Source: Immersiella caudata (lineage: Eukaryota > Ascomycota > Sordariomycetes > Sordariales > Lasiosphaeriaceae). From it: a stretch of 64,000 bases of DNA. The stretch lies in contig JAULSU010000005.1 of assembly GCA_030512335.1 (NCBI GenBank), positions 2,790,001 through 2,854,000 of the forward strand. Reading direction: 5' to 3'. The notes beneath the pieces were generated by a model. That model was not told the origin of the DNA. It made no database searches and was given only the letters and a program-made list of their open reading frames with translations. Below, piece after piece: positions 1 through 11,255 of this stretch. Both the position numbers and the translations under genes were made by a program. Numbering within the stretch: the stretch's first letter is position 1; each line of letters starts with the position of its first letter.

Positions 1-636
1 TCAGCTGCTTCCGGAGGATGTCAGGGGAAGATATATGCGTACTCAGGCACTGGACAACATTCGCTGAGCGATGGAGAGTAGCAAAAATCATCAGGTTGCC
101 GGAGGTGCAAGGATGTATAATTGAAGGACGCATTTGTATTATTCATTGGTAAAATGACACAGCAAGCGAAAGGGGCGTGGCTTTTGAGGTTAGTCCCCTA
201 CCCCGGGAAGGTGTCAAGTTGGACGGATGTCGGCTTGCAGACTGGCAGGCATGGAGACGAAGACAGGCTAGGTCGTGTGAAGGGCTTGGTTATTAGATAG
301 ATAGCTAGTAATGGAGGTCCATCCGACTTCGTACATTTGTCCATCTGTGTCATGTGTGATTGCGGTGATAGATTTGGCCGAACGCGTCTGTGGCGCCTGA
401 GGCTAAAATGATGTAGACATACTTCCAAATCATGAGCTTCCGGTCTTCGCCTTTCGGGCCTGAAGCAAAGTCAATTCTAAGTTGAAGAAATCTACCTTTG
501 TGACTGGACGTCCAGCTGATCTGATAGGGTTCTTTTGTGATGTAGATATAAAGCTGTTGCGTCGGTCGTGAATCGCCTTCATCCAACCCAGACGCTTCAT
601 CATCAGTCTTCACTCAACTTTTTCGAGTAACACATC
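1..636. other. Left-edge region without a supported gene
   Basis: No open frame here resembles a known protein. Short frames exist on the minus strand (for example 350-613, 87 codons) but they lack recognisable motifs and intron signals. The right half is presumably promoter and 5' leader of the plus-strand gene that may start at 637. Confidence 0.4.
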
Positions 637-2074
637 ATGGCAACCAGATCAATATCAAATGCCCTCGGTCATACCTGCAACCTCTTAGGGTCTCTGCGAC
701 TTCAGCACTCAGGTATCCCGCTTTTTCCTCCCGGGCCTGCGTCGTGTCGTCGTTCGCCAATCGGTCAACGTCAGCCAGGGCAATAACACATCCCCTTCGG
801 CGTACCTGCGGCCCTCTCAGGGTCTCCGAGACTTCACTCAGACGCCTCAGCCGTCCCCAACTCAGACCTCCATGGCCGTTCAACCCCCCCGGCGCACGCC
901 ACAGCCCGCATGGACAACATCACAACTCCGCTTCCACTCCACCAACACCAACAACTTAAACGACGAACACGACAGCCGAAAAATCATATCCAACACCTTC
1001 CCCCTCTCTGTCCCCGCCACCGCAAACTCTCCTCCCTCAAAAACCGCCTTGCCACCCTCCGCTCTCAACTCTCCGCTCTTAACACACAAGTCACCTCCCA
1101 GCCTCCCACTCCCGAAGACAAGCGCTCACAAAGACAACTCGTCAGTCTTATGTGCCAAGTCAAGACGCAGATAGGAGAAGTGAGCAACTTGCAGGAGTGG
1201 AATTTCATCGTGGAGGAGAGAAGCAGAAGGATAAGAGAGGAGTTGAGTGCAGTTGGGGAGTTGAGCGGTGGGAGTGAGATTGATATGGAGATAATGGTGA
1301 GAGATACGTAGAGTATTTAGATGCAGGTAGAGGCGATGGAGGGGGGGGGGGGGTGGAGGTTAGAAGGGGAGTTTGAGGAGTTGAGGGGGGAGATGGGGGT
1401 GGGGGATGGGGGATGGGAAGGGGGATAAGGGGGAATGGTGGGAGAGGTGGGCGGAGGAGATGATGCGGGAGTTGGGCGGGAGTGTTGGGGATGGAGAGCG
1501 GGTGAGGGAGGCGGAGGAAAGATTTGGCGAGCAGCTTAGTGAGCAGCTTGGTGAACTGAAGAAGAACTTTCTGAGTCTCGAGCAGGCGATGGGGGGTTCG
1601 AAGAGGAAGCAGGAGGCGGGACTTCGGCTTGTGGCTGCTGAGGTGGATAAAATGCTCGATAAGCAGTTTGAGGAGCTGAAGAAGAGGACTGGGAGTCTTG
1701 AGCGACAGGCGGGAGCTTGGGAAAGGAAGCAAAAGGTGGCTCTTGAATCTGTGGTCGCTGTGGCCGCTGAGGCGGAGAAGCGGCTCAATCGGCTCGAGGG
1801 GGAGCATGGTGAGCTGAGGGAGAGGGTTCTGGATTTTGAGCGGCAGATGGAAGATTCGAAGAGGAAGGGGTTTCAGCCGTTGCGAGACTTCGTGGCTTTC
1901 GTTGATGTGGAGGAGTTGGTATGCTGTTCGTTGGCGTGCCTCTGTCTCATCTTCGCGGCGGTCGTTTGGACGCTTCTGACAGAAACAGCTGAGGCTCAGA
2001 AAAAGGATCAGGAAGAGAGGATCGGGAAGAGGATCACGAAAAGGATCGGAAGGAAATCTCGCCAGGCACAATGA
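637..2074 (+). CDS. Putative coiled-coil membrane protein, gene model broken or uncertain
   Basis: I do not recognise the family. ATG637 opens an arginine/serine-rich head that would suit a mitochondrial presequence. A 108-nt GT-AG intron (713-820) keeps the frame and leads into a Q/R/K-rich segment with heptad-like leucines that stops at TAG1309. A second open frame (from 1382, ATG1406, to 2074) encodes a long helical coiled coil (W/E/R/K-rich), then one hydrophobic segment of about 20 residues near the C-terminus (codons about 1915-1980) and a basic tail. Coiled coil plus a single C-terminal membrane segment resembles inner-membrane or tail-anchored organelle proteins, but this is inference only. 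The two halves are in different frames, separated by two in-frame TAGs (1309, 1318), a 12-13-base G run (1340-1353) and other G-rich homopolymers. An indel, a missed short intron or decay of the gene are all possible. Confidence 0.4.
672..844 (+). repeat. Imperfect direct duplication (672-716 and 803-844)
   Basis: Two segments of about 42-45 bases share the layout TACCTGC, a pyrimidine-rich AG, GGTCTC and GACTTCA, with roughly 80% identity and a small gap. Copy 1 lies in the predicted first exon; copy 2 contains the predicted acceptor of the first intron. Confidence 0.6.
1340..1430 (+). repeat. G-homopolymer-rich tract
   Basis: A 12-13-base G run is followed by several G4-G6 runs separated by AT or A. 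The reading frame of the surrounding gene changes across this tract, so it is a natural place for a sequencing or replication indel. Confidence 0.7.
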
Positions 2075-2343
2075 TGTGGACGGCGAAAAAGGCCACTGCC
2101 TGAAGCTGGCTTCATCGACGTCCTCGATAACTTAGCAAGGTAGGTAGCATAGCAAGTCTCATGAGACGCCAGACTCTACTCACCAACACGCCACTCAATA
2201 TACACAAAATAATATGTCCATTTCGAGCCCGTCCCAGCCACTGATTACCCATCCTCCCCAGAACTCCACTCCATCATCAAAGCCACCCAAGTTGACATTA
2301 CCACCCACGCAAGCGGCTGCTTTCCAAGGTAAAGCAAATGAGC
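2075..2343. other. Convergent spacer
   Basis: Short spacer between the end of the plus-strand coiled-coil gene and the stop of the minus-strand P450 gene; presumably overlapping 3' UTRs. It contains one AGGTAGGTAG motif near 2138-2147. Confidence 0.4.
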
Positions 2344-4367
2344 TCATCGTACAACGACAACCTCTCCGCCATCCTTCCTTACGCGAACCTTTACCCTTAC
2401 GTCTGTCTTGGGTTCCAGGATGTGAACTGGCATCACCCCGTCCTCCTTTTCTGGCACAACTATTTCCCCCCCGCTCTCAGCCTCAAGATCAACCGTCAGG
2501 ACGATCATAGCGACAAAGGCCAGAATTTCATGCGTGGCAAAGTGCCGTCCAGGACACAGCGTCTTGCCACCGCCAAAGGCTCGGAAGGCAGCAGGGTGGA
2601 CACCCTTCACCTTTTCGTTCTCGTCCTTTGCGCTCGACAGTGTGGAGGATGAGGATGACTCCCTGGTCAAGTTTGTGGAAGATGATGATGCTGATGATGA
2701 TGAGGACTGCTGTTGAAGCTTGATGAAGCGTACGGGGTCGAACTGGTCGGCACTGGGGCCCCAGATGCCTGTGTCGGCGTGAATGACACCGCCAGCGATC
2801 TGCACCACGCTATCCTTCGCAAAGAAGTGACGGCCAGAAAGCAACGTGTCGGTTTTGACAAGCCGGGTAGAGTAAAAGTCGGAGCCAACGCGCAGCGATT
2901 CGCGAAAGACAGACATCAGTGTCGGGCAGTTGGTCTTGAGAGCCTCCTGATCGAGGAGACGAGTGGGCTTGTCTCCGCCCATGTCGAGCTCCGTCACAGC
3001 GCCGGCAAGCAACTCAGCGCGAATATAGTTCAGCAGGTCGGGGCGCGCAAACAAATGCAGCACAACCCAAAAGGTAGTCGTCGCTGTGTTGACGATGCCA
3101 GCGAAGAGAAATGAAACCTCAGACCGCGATGCCTCGCGGAGCGTAAAGCCGTGTTGAAGCAGGCGCTCGATGCGTTGACGGATGATGGGCGATACCTCTT
3201 CGTCGTTGTGTCGGCCGTCTTCGAGATATTCCGCGAAAGCCGTGGCCAGTGCTTCGCGCCCTCGGTATGCCTTGCCCGCTGTGATGGACGGGAAGATCCC
3301 CATCAGCAGCGCCCCAAGTCCGTGGTCAAAGTCCCAGAAGGAACCCTCCAGCTCCGGCTGCAACGCAAGCGGGTTGCGTGCCCCGTAGAGGAAATTCGCC
3401 GTGCTTATGGCAACGAAGTGTCGAATCCAAATGAGCAGGCTCACCACCTCCGGATCGCGATCATGAGCCTCCGCGTACAAGTTGACCTGCCTCGCCAACT
3501 CCCTGCTCGCCCTCAAACTCAAGTCTGTCAAAGTCTGACCAGGACCAAGATAACTCCAAACCAGCTCATGCAAGTCCGCCAGCACACCCTTGGGCTGTCC
3601 CGGCTCCGGATCGATATCCTTGCGCAAAATGGCATCGTGTGCCGCATCAAAACCTAGAACTCGCTTGGTGATGTCCGGCACCAGCGGCATGAACGATAGC
3701 GCCTTGGACGCGCGCTGCACCGCATTGGCGAGCGTTGGATCCGTAACCACGTAGATGCGCGAGAAGGGCACCGGCAGAGTGAATACGGGCTTGTCCCGGT
3801 GCTTCAACCTGGTCATCGTCAGCGCCACTATCCCATCACTCATTCTCAGCCGTCACCGCCGTCTCTCCTGCTGCCTCCTCATTCCCCTCCTTCCATTTAC
3901 TCTCTCCGCCCCTAATCTCTTTTCACACCTCATACCTAAGCCCCATCAACTACCCTCCTCTTCCCCCAACTTCTCACCCTCCCTCCTCCCTTCCATTTAT
4001 CCCAACACCCCCTCAAATCACTGCCTCAGATACCACCACCCCAAAATCATCACCCCATAAAGAAAGAGAAAACTCACCCAATCCCCTTGACATACCGTCC
4101 CCCAAACATCGCCATCCCCAACAAATGCCCCAAATACGGCACCCCCGCCGCAATCACTGGCGGCTCATCCGGATGCCTCTTGACGCTCTGCAAGCGATAT
4201 AGCACAACATACAACGCGCTCAGGACCGCGACAACAGTAGCGATGAGCGGCTGGTAATCTGTCCATTCCTGCGTTGAAATGTGTGTTGAGATGTAGGACT
4301 GGATGGTGGATGTGTAGTATTGGAGGTTTGAAACCCAGGATTGGATGATTGGTGGAAGCGAGGCCAT
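2344..4367 (-). CDS. Cytochrome P450 monooxygenase
   Basis: Two exons, 4078-4367 and 2344-3844, join in phase across a 233-nt intron with a GTGAGT donor, giving 596 residues, a little longer than usual. The N-terminus has one hydrophobic helix (about residues 37-58) followed by a Pro-rich hinge, as in ER-anchored P450s with a cytosolic catalytic domain. The I-helix carries AGIVNT, the ExxR motif is ESLR, the meander holds FDPVRF, and the haem loop reads FGGGKTLCPG with the ligand Cys near 527. Between meander and haem loop sits an unusual Ser-rich insert of about 40 residues. The overall pattern resembles fungal P450s annotated as CYP7/CYP8-like sterol or prostacyclin-synthase-like enzymes, but the substrate cannot be read from sequence. 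No biosynthetic cluster surrounds it. Confidence 0.92.
2655..2715 (-). repeat. Ser-codon low-complexity tract in the P450 gene
   Basis: ATG/CTG-rich trinucleotide-like sequence on the plus strand encodes, on the minus strand, runs of serine between the FDPVRF motif and the haem-binding loop. Such tracts expand and contract by slippage. Confidence 0.7.
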
Positions 4368-5002
4368 TTTAGTGCTGTTTTGATGTGTGTAGTTTGTGGT
4401 TGTGAGTACTCCGAAGGTCGAGTTGGAGGTGAAACCGGCCTCGGATGTCCGAGGTGTAAGGTAGCTCCTGGACCGGACACCAAAGCCTGGGAACCAAACC
4501 CACGGCGAGAAAAAAAAAAAGGGTGCAAAGGAATGAGACGAAGGAGCGAGTGAAAAAAGAAGTTCGAGATGCGATCGTTAAGAAAAAAACGGTCTCACAT
4601 GTCCGCGTCGCGCCACTCGAGTAGTAGGTCGAAGGGAGGTAGGATTGTAGGTACAAGACTCGCACTTCAATTCGCGGTTCGGCCAAATCGACCCTGCAAG
4701 ACGGGAGCACTCACCCTCCAACACTTGCATTGGTGGTGCCTTCCCAATTTCAAGGAGGTGGTTGCTTGGACGAATCACGCGACGCTCCAGGTGTGCGCCT
4801 CAGTTGGCCTATCAGGAGGCGGCGGTCCTGTCCTGGAGGGTATGACCAGGGTACTGCAGGCTCAAAGAACTCACTGATCAGTCACGGCTATCTCGAATTT
4901 CACATGGAATTTTCTACGCTAGAGGATAATGTCGCTTTCTCGCTGCTGGAACGATGTCCTCTTGCTGGACCTTCCCGGCCCTAATGGGTAGGGTGCCCTA
5001 GA
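4368..5002. other. P450 promoter and PAN2 3' flank
   Basis: No gene motif seen. The region lies upstream of the P450 start and downstream of the PAN2 C-terminal region. A 10-base A run is near 4510. Confidence 0.4.
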
Positions 5003-5188
5003 CTAATTTGAATTGTAGAAGTCAATCAGGCCACGTACTGACTTTTTTGCTCCCTCCTCGCCCAGAGTCTCCGTTCTTTCCTCCTCACCTAGAGTATCCT
5101 TTGCTTCGTCTTCGCTCTCGGCGCTTTTTTCTTCAGTCTTCAGGACTGTCAACAGTTCCTGGAAGAATGTGTTGGGGTGCCTAGGTTG
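5003..5188 (-). other. In-frame open extension after the PAN2 stop codon
   Basis: Immediately after the TAG at 5191-5189 the same frame stays open for 61 codons and ends at TAG 5005-5003. The encoded peptide is Glu/Lys-rich, includes two copies of a TLGEE motif, and ends in GLIDFYNSN; it looks like coding sequence, not like UTR. It could be reached by stop-codon readthrough or by an alternative in-frame intron: donor GTACGG near 5253, acceptor GACAG near 5146, 108 nt, which would remove the stop. Confidence 0.5.
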
Positions 5189-8100
5189 CTACCTCCCCGA
5201 CCCCTTAGGTGTGAAAGCTGGCGCTCCAAATCCGCTCCCCGACTGCCCCGTACCTGCGTTTCGCAGCGGCGTTGATGGCCCAGATACAGCTTCTGCTGGC
5301 ACCGGCGGTGTGTCCGTCCTAGGTGCGCCCTGCTCCGGTGGCTTGAAATTGCATTTGCCCCCTTCCTTATAGGTCTCGTCCAGGATAGCCTTGAATATCC
5401 CGGCATCCTGGAATTCGAGGTACTTTTTGTATAGCTTCAGCGCCGTCCGCGCATCCTCCACCGAGTCGTGGTTCCCTTGCTGCACGTCTTCTTTGAGAAT
5501 GTGGTATGCCAACCACTTGAGTGATAATTTGCGGTACCGCGCTGGGAGGAAGAAGAGCTCAATCGTGTCCACCACCTGGGCCCGCGGCACCTGCATGTTG
5601 ATGACGCGGAAGTCCTGTTTCAACCCGTGGCCCAAGAACCTGCAGCCCAGGTTGAGGAGCACCCATAGCTTCTTGTACGCCTTTTTGAGCGACACAAGGT
5701 TGTGCTGCGAGACACGCGGATCAAGATCGGCCGCCGTGACTCCCGAATATCTCGTCAGATAATCCACAACCGGCTCCTTGATCATGATGTAGTCGTCGAT
5801 GAACGGAACGCCTTCTTGTTCGCCCGCGCCTCGCACCACGGACACTCTGGCAACCGCGTGTGCTCTAGGGCGTATAGTCTCCGCCTCACCATCCGCGTTC
5901 AACTGATACTCGGGCATCTTGAGCGAAACGAACTCGGCATCCAGCGCCACAATCGTTCCGGGACCAAGTACGTCTGCTTCCTTCTGAAGTACGTGGCAAG
6001 TCTTAAGAGCGGCCGATGGCTTGAGCTCGCTGTACAGCACCGACGTATCTAGGTTCGCCTTCCAGTCTGACGTTGGCTTGTTGTTGGCCGACTTGAGCTG
6101 GTACATCAGGATGTTGGGCATCTTCCAGGCGGCGTTGAATGTCAATGCTTCGGCAGTTGACACGGGCCGAACCGAAAAGTCGTTGAACAGGTACCACCGG
6201 CTTGTTGCCGAAGGGGCTGGATCCGTATGGGCAACTAAAAAAGTTAGGCACGGTTAGATGAGTGCGTCCAGGGGACGTACCGTTAACTGTCGCCACAAGG
6301 TGTGGTTTCTGCGGCGTCGAGCTCTCCGCGCTAACTACCATGCCGACAAGAGAATACACGGCAATCTTATAAGTGCCCCTCTGCAGGTGAAGCTCCAGAT
6401 CTCGGCCCTCGAAACAAAAGAACTGACCACCCTCCACAATGATCCCAATCTCTTCCGGTAGCCACCCATTTGCCGACCATACTCTGCGGTGTTCTGGAGT
6501 TGTGATAACCGTGTTGATGGCCATCACCGCGGGAACGCTCTGGACGGTCTTCCTCATCTGCAACTGGTGATACCTATTGCACGTTTTACACCAACCCTTG
6601 CTGTTGGCCTCCCGCTCGACGCCCAACTTGAGGGCATGAGAAAAGGTGAGCCTGGCAGCCTTTCCTCCCCTACCGGCTGGCTTCTGGGGAGGGTACATCA
6701 GGTCTACGGTATTGGTCGTCGCCATCCGGATGCTCTCGCTCCCACAGCTTGTGCACTTGATGCTGATGGACGCTGCAGTCGCCAACACTTTGTGAGCCAC
6801 TTCCTGGGGATTAGCCGGCTGACTAAGGCTGAAAAGCTCAGCTTCGAGAGCAGTCGAAACGGGAGGAATACTCTTGTATTCCTGGTGGACCCTTTCCAGG
6901 AGAAACCGGGAAAGATTCTGCACCATGGTCGAGAGATTTTGGCTATGAACCTCATCTTCCAAAAGGCCCAAATTATGCGCTGCCCGTTGCGGTCAGTAAG
7001 CCACGGTGTTGGCTTAGGGTATTGAAAACTCACCGTTGGGTGCCTTGCCCAACGCCTTGAGGAGGTTCGTCGCATGACAAGTAGTTCCCTCCGCTTTTTG
7101 AAGCATGTCAAAGACGAAGCCAAGCTCGCACAGCATGCAACCATCAGCCAGGCAGCTCGTGGCGGCGTGCTGAAGCGCCATGTTTCGGAGAAGAGGGGTG
7201 TAGTTCATGACTTGCAGCAGCGGGTTGGCGTAACAGTTTGTAATGTGGTTTTCCAGGCCGGCGTATGGGGTCTTGTTGAAGAACCTAAAATCTTGTCAGT
7301 CGTGCGCTGCCACCAATGCTCGTCAAGAAGCGGACGCACCCAAAGTCGAAGTCATCGACGCCAAATTTGCTGTACTTGATCTCATGGTTCCGGTACATGG
7401 CCGGCGCCTCCGGCTTCAGACTCTCCATCCCTAGCTCTTCTGGCTGCTCGGCCCTAACCTCCGCAGCTGCGCTAAGGCCAGACGCCATGGCCGACTCTCG
7501 TGCTTTCTCACTCAAGAATTTGGGCGGGTGCAGAGATTTGGAGCTCTTCGCCAACGCCCTGGTGTCTTCAAACTGGTTTCGACGAAGACCGCGGGTGTTT
7601 CGCCCGTACCACCCCCACTCTGTCTTCTTCAGCGTATTCAAATAAGCTTGGTCAATTGTCACAGGGGGGGCTCCGACATCGTAGATGTGATTGTCTGGCC
7701 ACGCTGAAGCGAGGACGTCCCGGTAATAGGGCACTCCCACTGTGCTCAAGGGACTAGAAACGATCAGCAGAAGGCCGTCAACGTACTAAGCGGAGACCTA
7801 CCAGTCTTGCGACCAGTCCATTTTGGGCGGTTCTGTTGGAGGAAGCGGCAACTCGACAGGCATGCCCATGTCGATAAAACGAACCTTTGAAGGAGAGCCC
7901 CATAGGTGCAGAAGACTCTCTGCGTCGACCATGGCGAGTGCCTCTCCTGATGGTGCGATCTCGAAGAGATGAATTAACTGATTGATCTGGACGTAGCGCA
8001 CATTGGTCGTGTTAGGATTTAAAAGGTCTGCGACGTGCATCTGACCGTGCTGGGATACAACGATGCTAGTCGTCAGCATCCTTGGGTGTAGCCTGACGTA

Positions 8101-9235
8101 GGCAGCGAGTGGTGGAAATGGCATCGGCTTCATTGACGTCATGTTCTTCATGTCGAACACATTGACAAACGGGTCGAACATGTTTAGCTGCGCCGCCTGT
8201 TGCTTGTTTGATGACCCGCAAGTCACGATGAATTCGCCTTGCGCGTCCATGTCGTTGATAATGGACCCGTGGGCTTGCCAAGTCTTTACAACGCTGAGAG
8301 TGTTTAGGTCCAGGAGGTCAACGCTTCCCGTCCTAGTGGCTGCGCATATGTACCAGGAAGAAATCTTCATGATTGTGTAATGGTGAGTGGTCGGCACCTT
8401 GGCGCAGCATCATCAGCACCCCAACCTCAGCAGACATGCGGCCTATTGGACGACTTACCCGTTTGACAATCTCGCCCTTGTTGACGTCGATGACAAACAT
8501 TGTGCCTTGCCAGCCGGCCACCAGAATCTCCGAGTTTGATTTGGATGTGAAGCACATGCACCTGAGATTCTCTATCTCGGGGTCTCTAGCAGTCCCGTAA
8601 GCATCCAGCCGTATCAGCCATCACGGCGCCGTCTGGGAGTCTGCGCATACCGGACGTTCCACATGGCTAGCCCTCGACGCATGCTCATGTGGACGCTCTT
8701 GGGCCCGAGGCAAATAATGCCCTTCTCGTGTATGAGGATCTGGTGCACCGGGCCATCACCGCGGTTGCAGATCATGAAAGCCGTGTAGAAATCGAGCTTG
8801 GGTCCAATGTAGCTGGAAACTCGCCCCTGTAACAAAGCCACCAGGCACGTTAGCATTTACCGCACGCCGTGAGAGAGAGAGAGAGAGAGTATAGATCATG
8901 CACGTACGGTGTTGTTGCCGAGCCATAGCAGCTCCTGGACGGTGTCAAAGGCCAGCGCCGTCACGGAGGTCTGGAAGTTGTGGCCGGGTACCGCCCTAAC
9001 GACGAGCGTGTTCACCTGTATGAAGACAACGAGATTAGAGAAGCCGTCCATGCTTGGCCATGAAGATCAAGCCAAAGCTGGCTGCGCACGCCATGCCCCG
9101 CGCACATGGCACAGGTGTAGGTCGAGACTACATCGCGACCCTACTGGGAGAAGTTGTGCGGGGCAGCACATTTCGCCAATTGCACCCGGCTCGAGAGCGC
9201 GCGTCTGAACTTACCTCGTCCCAGTCTGCTTCCAT
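5189..9235 (-). CDS. PAN2: PAN2, catalytic subunit of the Pan2-Pan3 poly(A) nuclease
   Basis: Cytoplasmic 3'-5' exonuclease that trims poly(A) tails together with Pan3 and poly(A)-binding protein. Nine exons join in frame: 9215-9235, 8908-9015, 8651-8826, 8459-8585, 7802-8397, 7340-7753, 7034-7284, 6281-6979 and 5189-6234, giving 1145 residues, the normal PAN2 size. Exons 2-5 encode the WD40 propeller (to about residue 343). Exon 6 is the Pan3-binding linker. Exons 7-8 hold the inactive ubiquitin-hydrolase-like domain, starting at NKTPYAGLENHI and including paired Cys motifs (CTSCGSE, CKTCNRYH). Exon 9 holds the DEDD RNase domain: LDAEFV near 893, HGLKQDF and HDSVEDARTALKLY. The first exon is only 21 nt and encodes MEADWDE. 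A (GA)n tract lies in intron 2 next to the donor. The C-terminus is uncertain because an open extension follows the stop. Confidence 0.95.
8872..8889. repeat. (GA)n microsatellite in PAN2 intron 2
   Basis: About eight GA dinucleotides on the plus strand (TC on the transcribed sense strand), inside the intron between exons 2 and 3, about 20 bases from the donor. Confidence 0.85.
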
Positions 9236-10167
9236 CGTGATTCCTCCGTCGCATCTTCAAGAAGAAAGGATACTGATAAAGAGTATGTTCATCCAAGAAC
9301 TGAAGAGCTGTGGGCGATTTCGCGCCTTGTCTTCAACCTCAGCCTCGCTTGGAAACTGCCGATGCCAAGAGATAGCTGGGTGTCCCCAAGCGGGGAATTG
9401 CGTTCACGCTTCGTCGGTTATCCGGGTAGGGCTGAAACTTAAACACCAGGATCCCGTTTCTTTCATCAAAGGTTGGGAAACGCAATGTGGGCATGACAAA
9501 GCTAACCGCATGATTAACTGTATAAGATACATGCTCAGATCGATCCTATACTTTCATACCAACTGAAGACTAGTATCAGACGAGGGTGCAAGTTAGAAAC
9601 AGAGTCGAATTGAACAACCCTAACCCCAACCATCTCGCCCAAGCACATCAAGTCTATCCTGCTGAAGGCACCGCAGTTGTTAAAAAGAGCCTTCGGTGCA
9701 GGCCTCCAAGAAAAAAGCAGGCCACTTGCGTTGTAGCAGAAATTCGCAGGACCATGTTGGGGAGTTTCTCAATGGAACTATAGTCAGATTGTGGACGGAA
9801 GAGCGGTATTTGCGCCATGCTCATATCACCCACGAAAAAAAAGTGTGAATCCTCTGCTCCAAACTCCAACTGCACACCAAACGACAAACGATAGCACACA
9901 GAAACCAACTTGCTCAACTGCGCCATTGGAAAACAATGGATCAGTGAACTGGCCATTGTTCAATTGTAACTATGTACTCTGCCAGAAATCAGGACAGGAT
10001 AGGTATTTCGAGCAAAATTCCACCAAACCACAGGGCCGAATGTCCTGGCCGTGCTGCCGCCAACGCCAAAAGAAAGAAAAAAAAAACCATTCTTACTTAT
10101 GCATTCCAACAACGAAGAGGTCTTCTGCTGCATACGGACGCGCATACGGACAATAATCAATACCAAG
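9236..10167. other. PAN2 promoter and carrier 3' flank
   Basis: No gene recognised. It lies between the PAN2 start and the stop of the mitochondrial carrier, both on the minus strand. There are short A runs near 9833 and 10075-10087 but no coding-like frame with family motifs. Confidence 0.4.
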
Positions 10168-11255
10168 CTACTTTGTCAACCATCCGAGGTAGTCGGCGAC
10201 AATGAGCGTCACCATCCTGGAGCCAGCAGCGGTCAGCAACAAGCAAGACGAAATCTTGAAACGGAAGCAGCATCGACTTACGCATGTGGTGCAATTCGCA
10301 CATAGTACGTCCCAAACCCGCGGTAGAACCTCATGATTCCCTCCTGTTTTGCTACTTTGGCGAAGCAATCGACCATGCCGGAGTATGGAACCTTTCCGTC
10401 TGGACCCTTGGTCTGCTTTTGCAATCTGGTCTTGACGAAGTCAAAGGGAAGCGAGAAGAATGAGGCGAAGAAGCCGGCCACTGCGCTGGCGCTCAATGTC
10501 TGCGCATTGGCCGACCATGTCGTCTTGCTCTTCAACTGCGCCTTGGCCTCGCTGAAGAATGCCAATTGTCCGAAGTTGAGCGCCATGGCACGCACGACTG
10601 TTGGCGCAGCGCCAGCCCAGAGTGCTGCGACGCCTTCGCTCTTGGCAATCGAGCTCAACGCATCGATCACTGACTTGTAATTCTTTCGCTCGGCCAACGG
10701 CTTTAGCCCGTCACTCTGCATTCGGATCAGGGCAAGGTCGGCAGGGTTGCCAATCATGGCAGCGAGACCACCAGCGGAGAGACCAGCGGCCGCCCGCTCC
10801 TTGAAGCCAACTGTCCCTCCCTTTGCCTTGGTGCGGGCTGCAAGGGAGCCCATGAAGGTATCGAAGAATCCGAGACGGGCTGTCGTGTATACGGCTTGTC
10901 GGAGAAGGCCAGCTGAGAGGCCGGTATAGAGGTCGAGGGCCTTGCCACTTGCCAAGATCTCGCGGGTTACGGAGAGTGGTGTTGCTCTTGGGCCTCCCGC
11001 TTTTCCCTCGCCAGCGAGTTGGATGCGAACCTTGATCATGTCGACGGGCTGGATCACCGTAGTGGCAACCATGCCGCTCATTCCGCCATTGATGAACGGG
11101 AGCGCAGCCCGCATCAGCGGGGTGTGGAGGAAGTCATTGGCGACAGCAGCAGTGTCGTTCTGGACGCCCTTAGCTGAAACCATGGCTTCGGACCTCGATC
11201 GTGCTGCTTCGACGGCCTGCTTGACTGTGTTGGACATGGTTTCTGCAGTAGACAT
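10168..11255 (-). CDS. Mitochondrial 2-oxoglutarate/malate carrier family protein
   Basis: Inner-membrane antiporter of the SLC25 family, expected to exchange 2-oxoglutarate for malate. Two exons, 10282-11255 and 10168-10216, give 340 residues; the last exon encodes the C-terminal 16-17 residues ending GWLTK. Three mitochondrial-carrier repeats are visible, each with a P-x-D signature: QPVDMIKVRIQ, NPADLALIRMQ and LPFDFVKTRLQ. Six amphipathic transmembrane helices follow the family pattern. The middle repeat is weaker (A-L-I-R instead of K-x-R), as is common in oxoglutarate carriers. The N-terminus has an extra stretch of about 45 residues before the first helix. Assignment to the oxoglutarate/malate subfamily rests on overall resemblance; dicarboxylate carriers are close relatives. 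Confidence 0.88.

Noticed and set aside
1205..2071. 288-codon open frame on the minus strand
   Set aside because: Leu/Pro/Ser-rich antisense shadow of the plus-strand coiled-coil sequence; no motif.
2344..4367. Possible secondary-metabolite cluster around the P450
   Set aside because: Neighbours are PAN2 and an unrelated coiled-coil gene; no synthase, transporter or cluster regulator is nearby.
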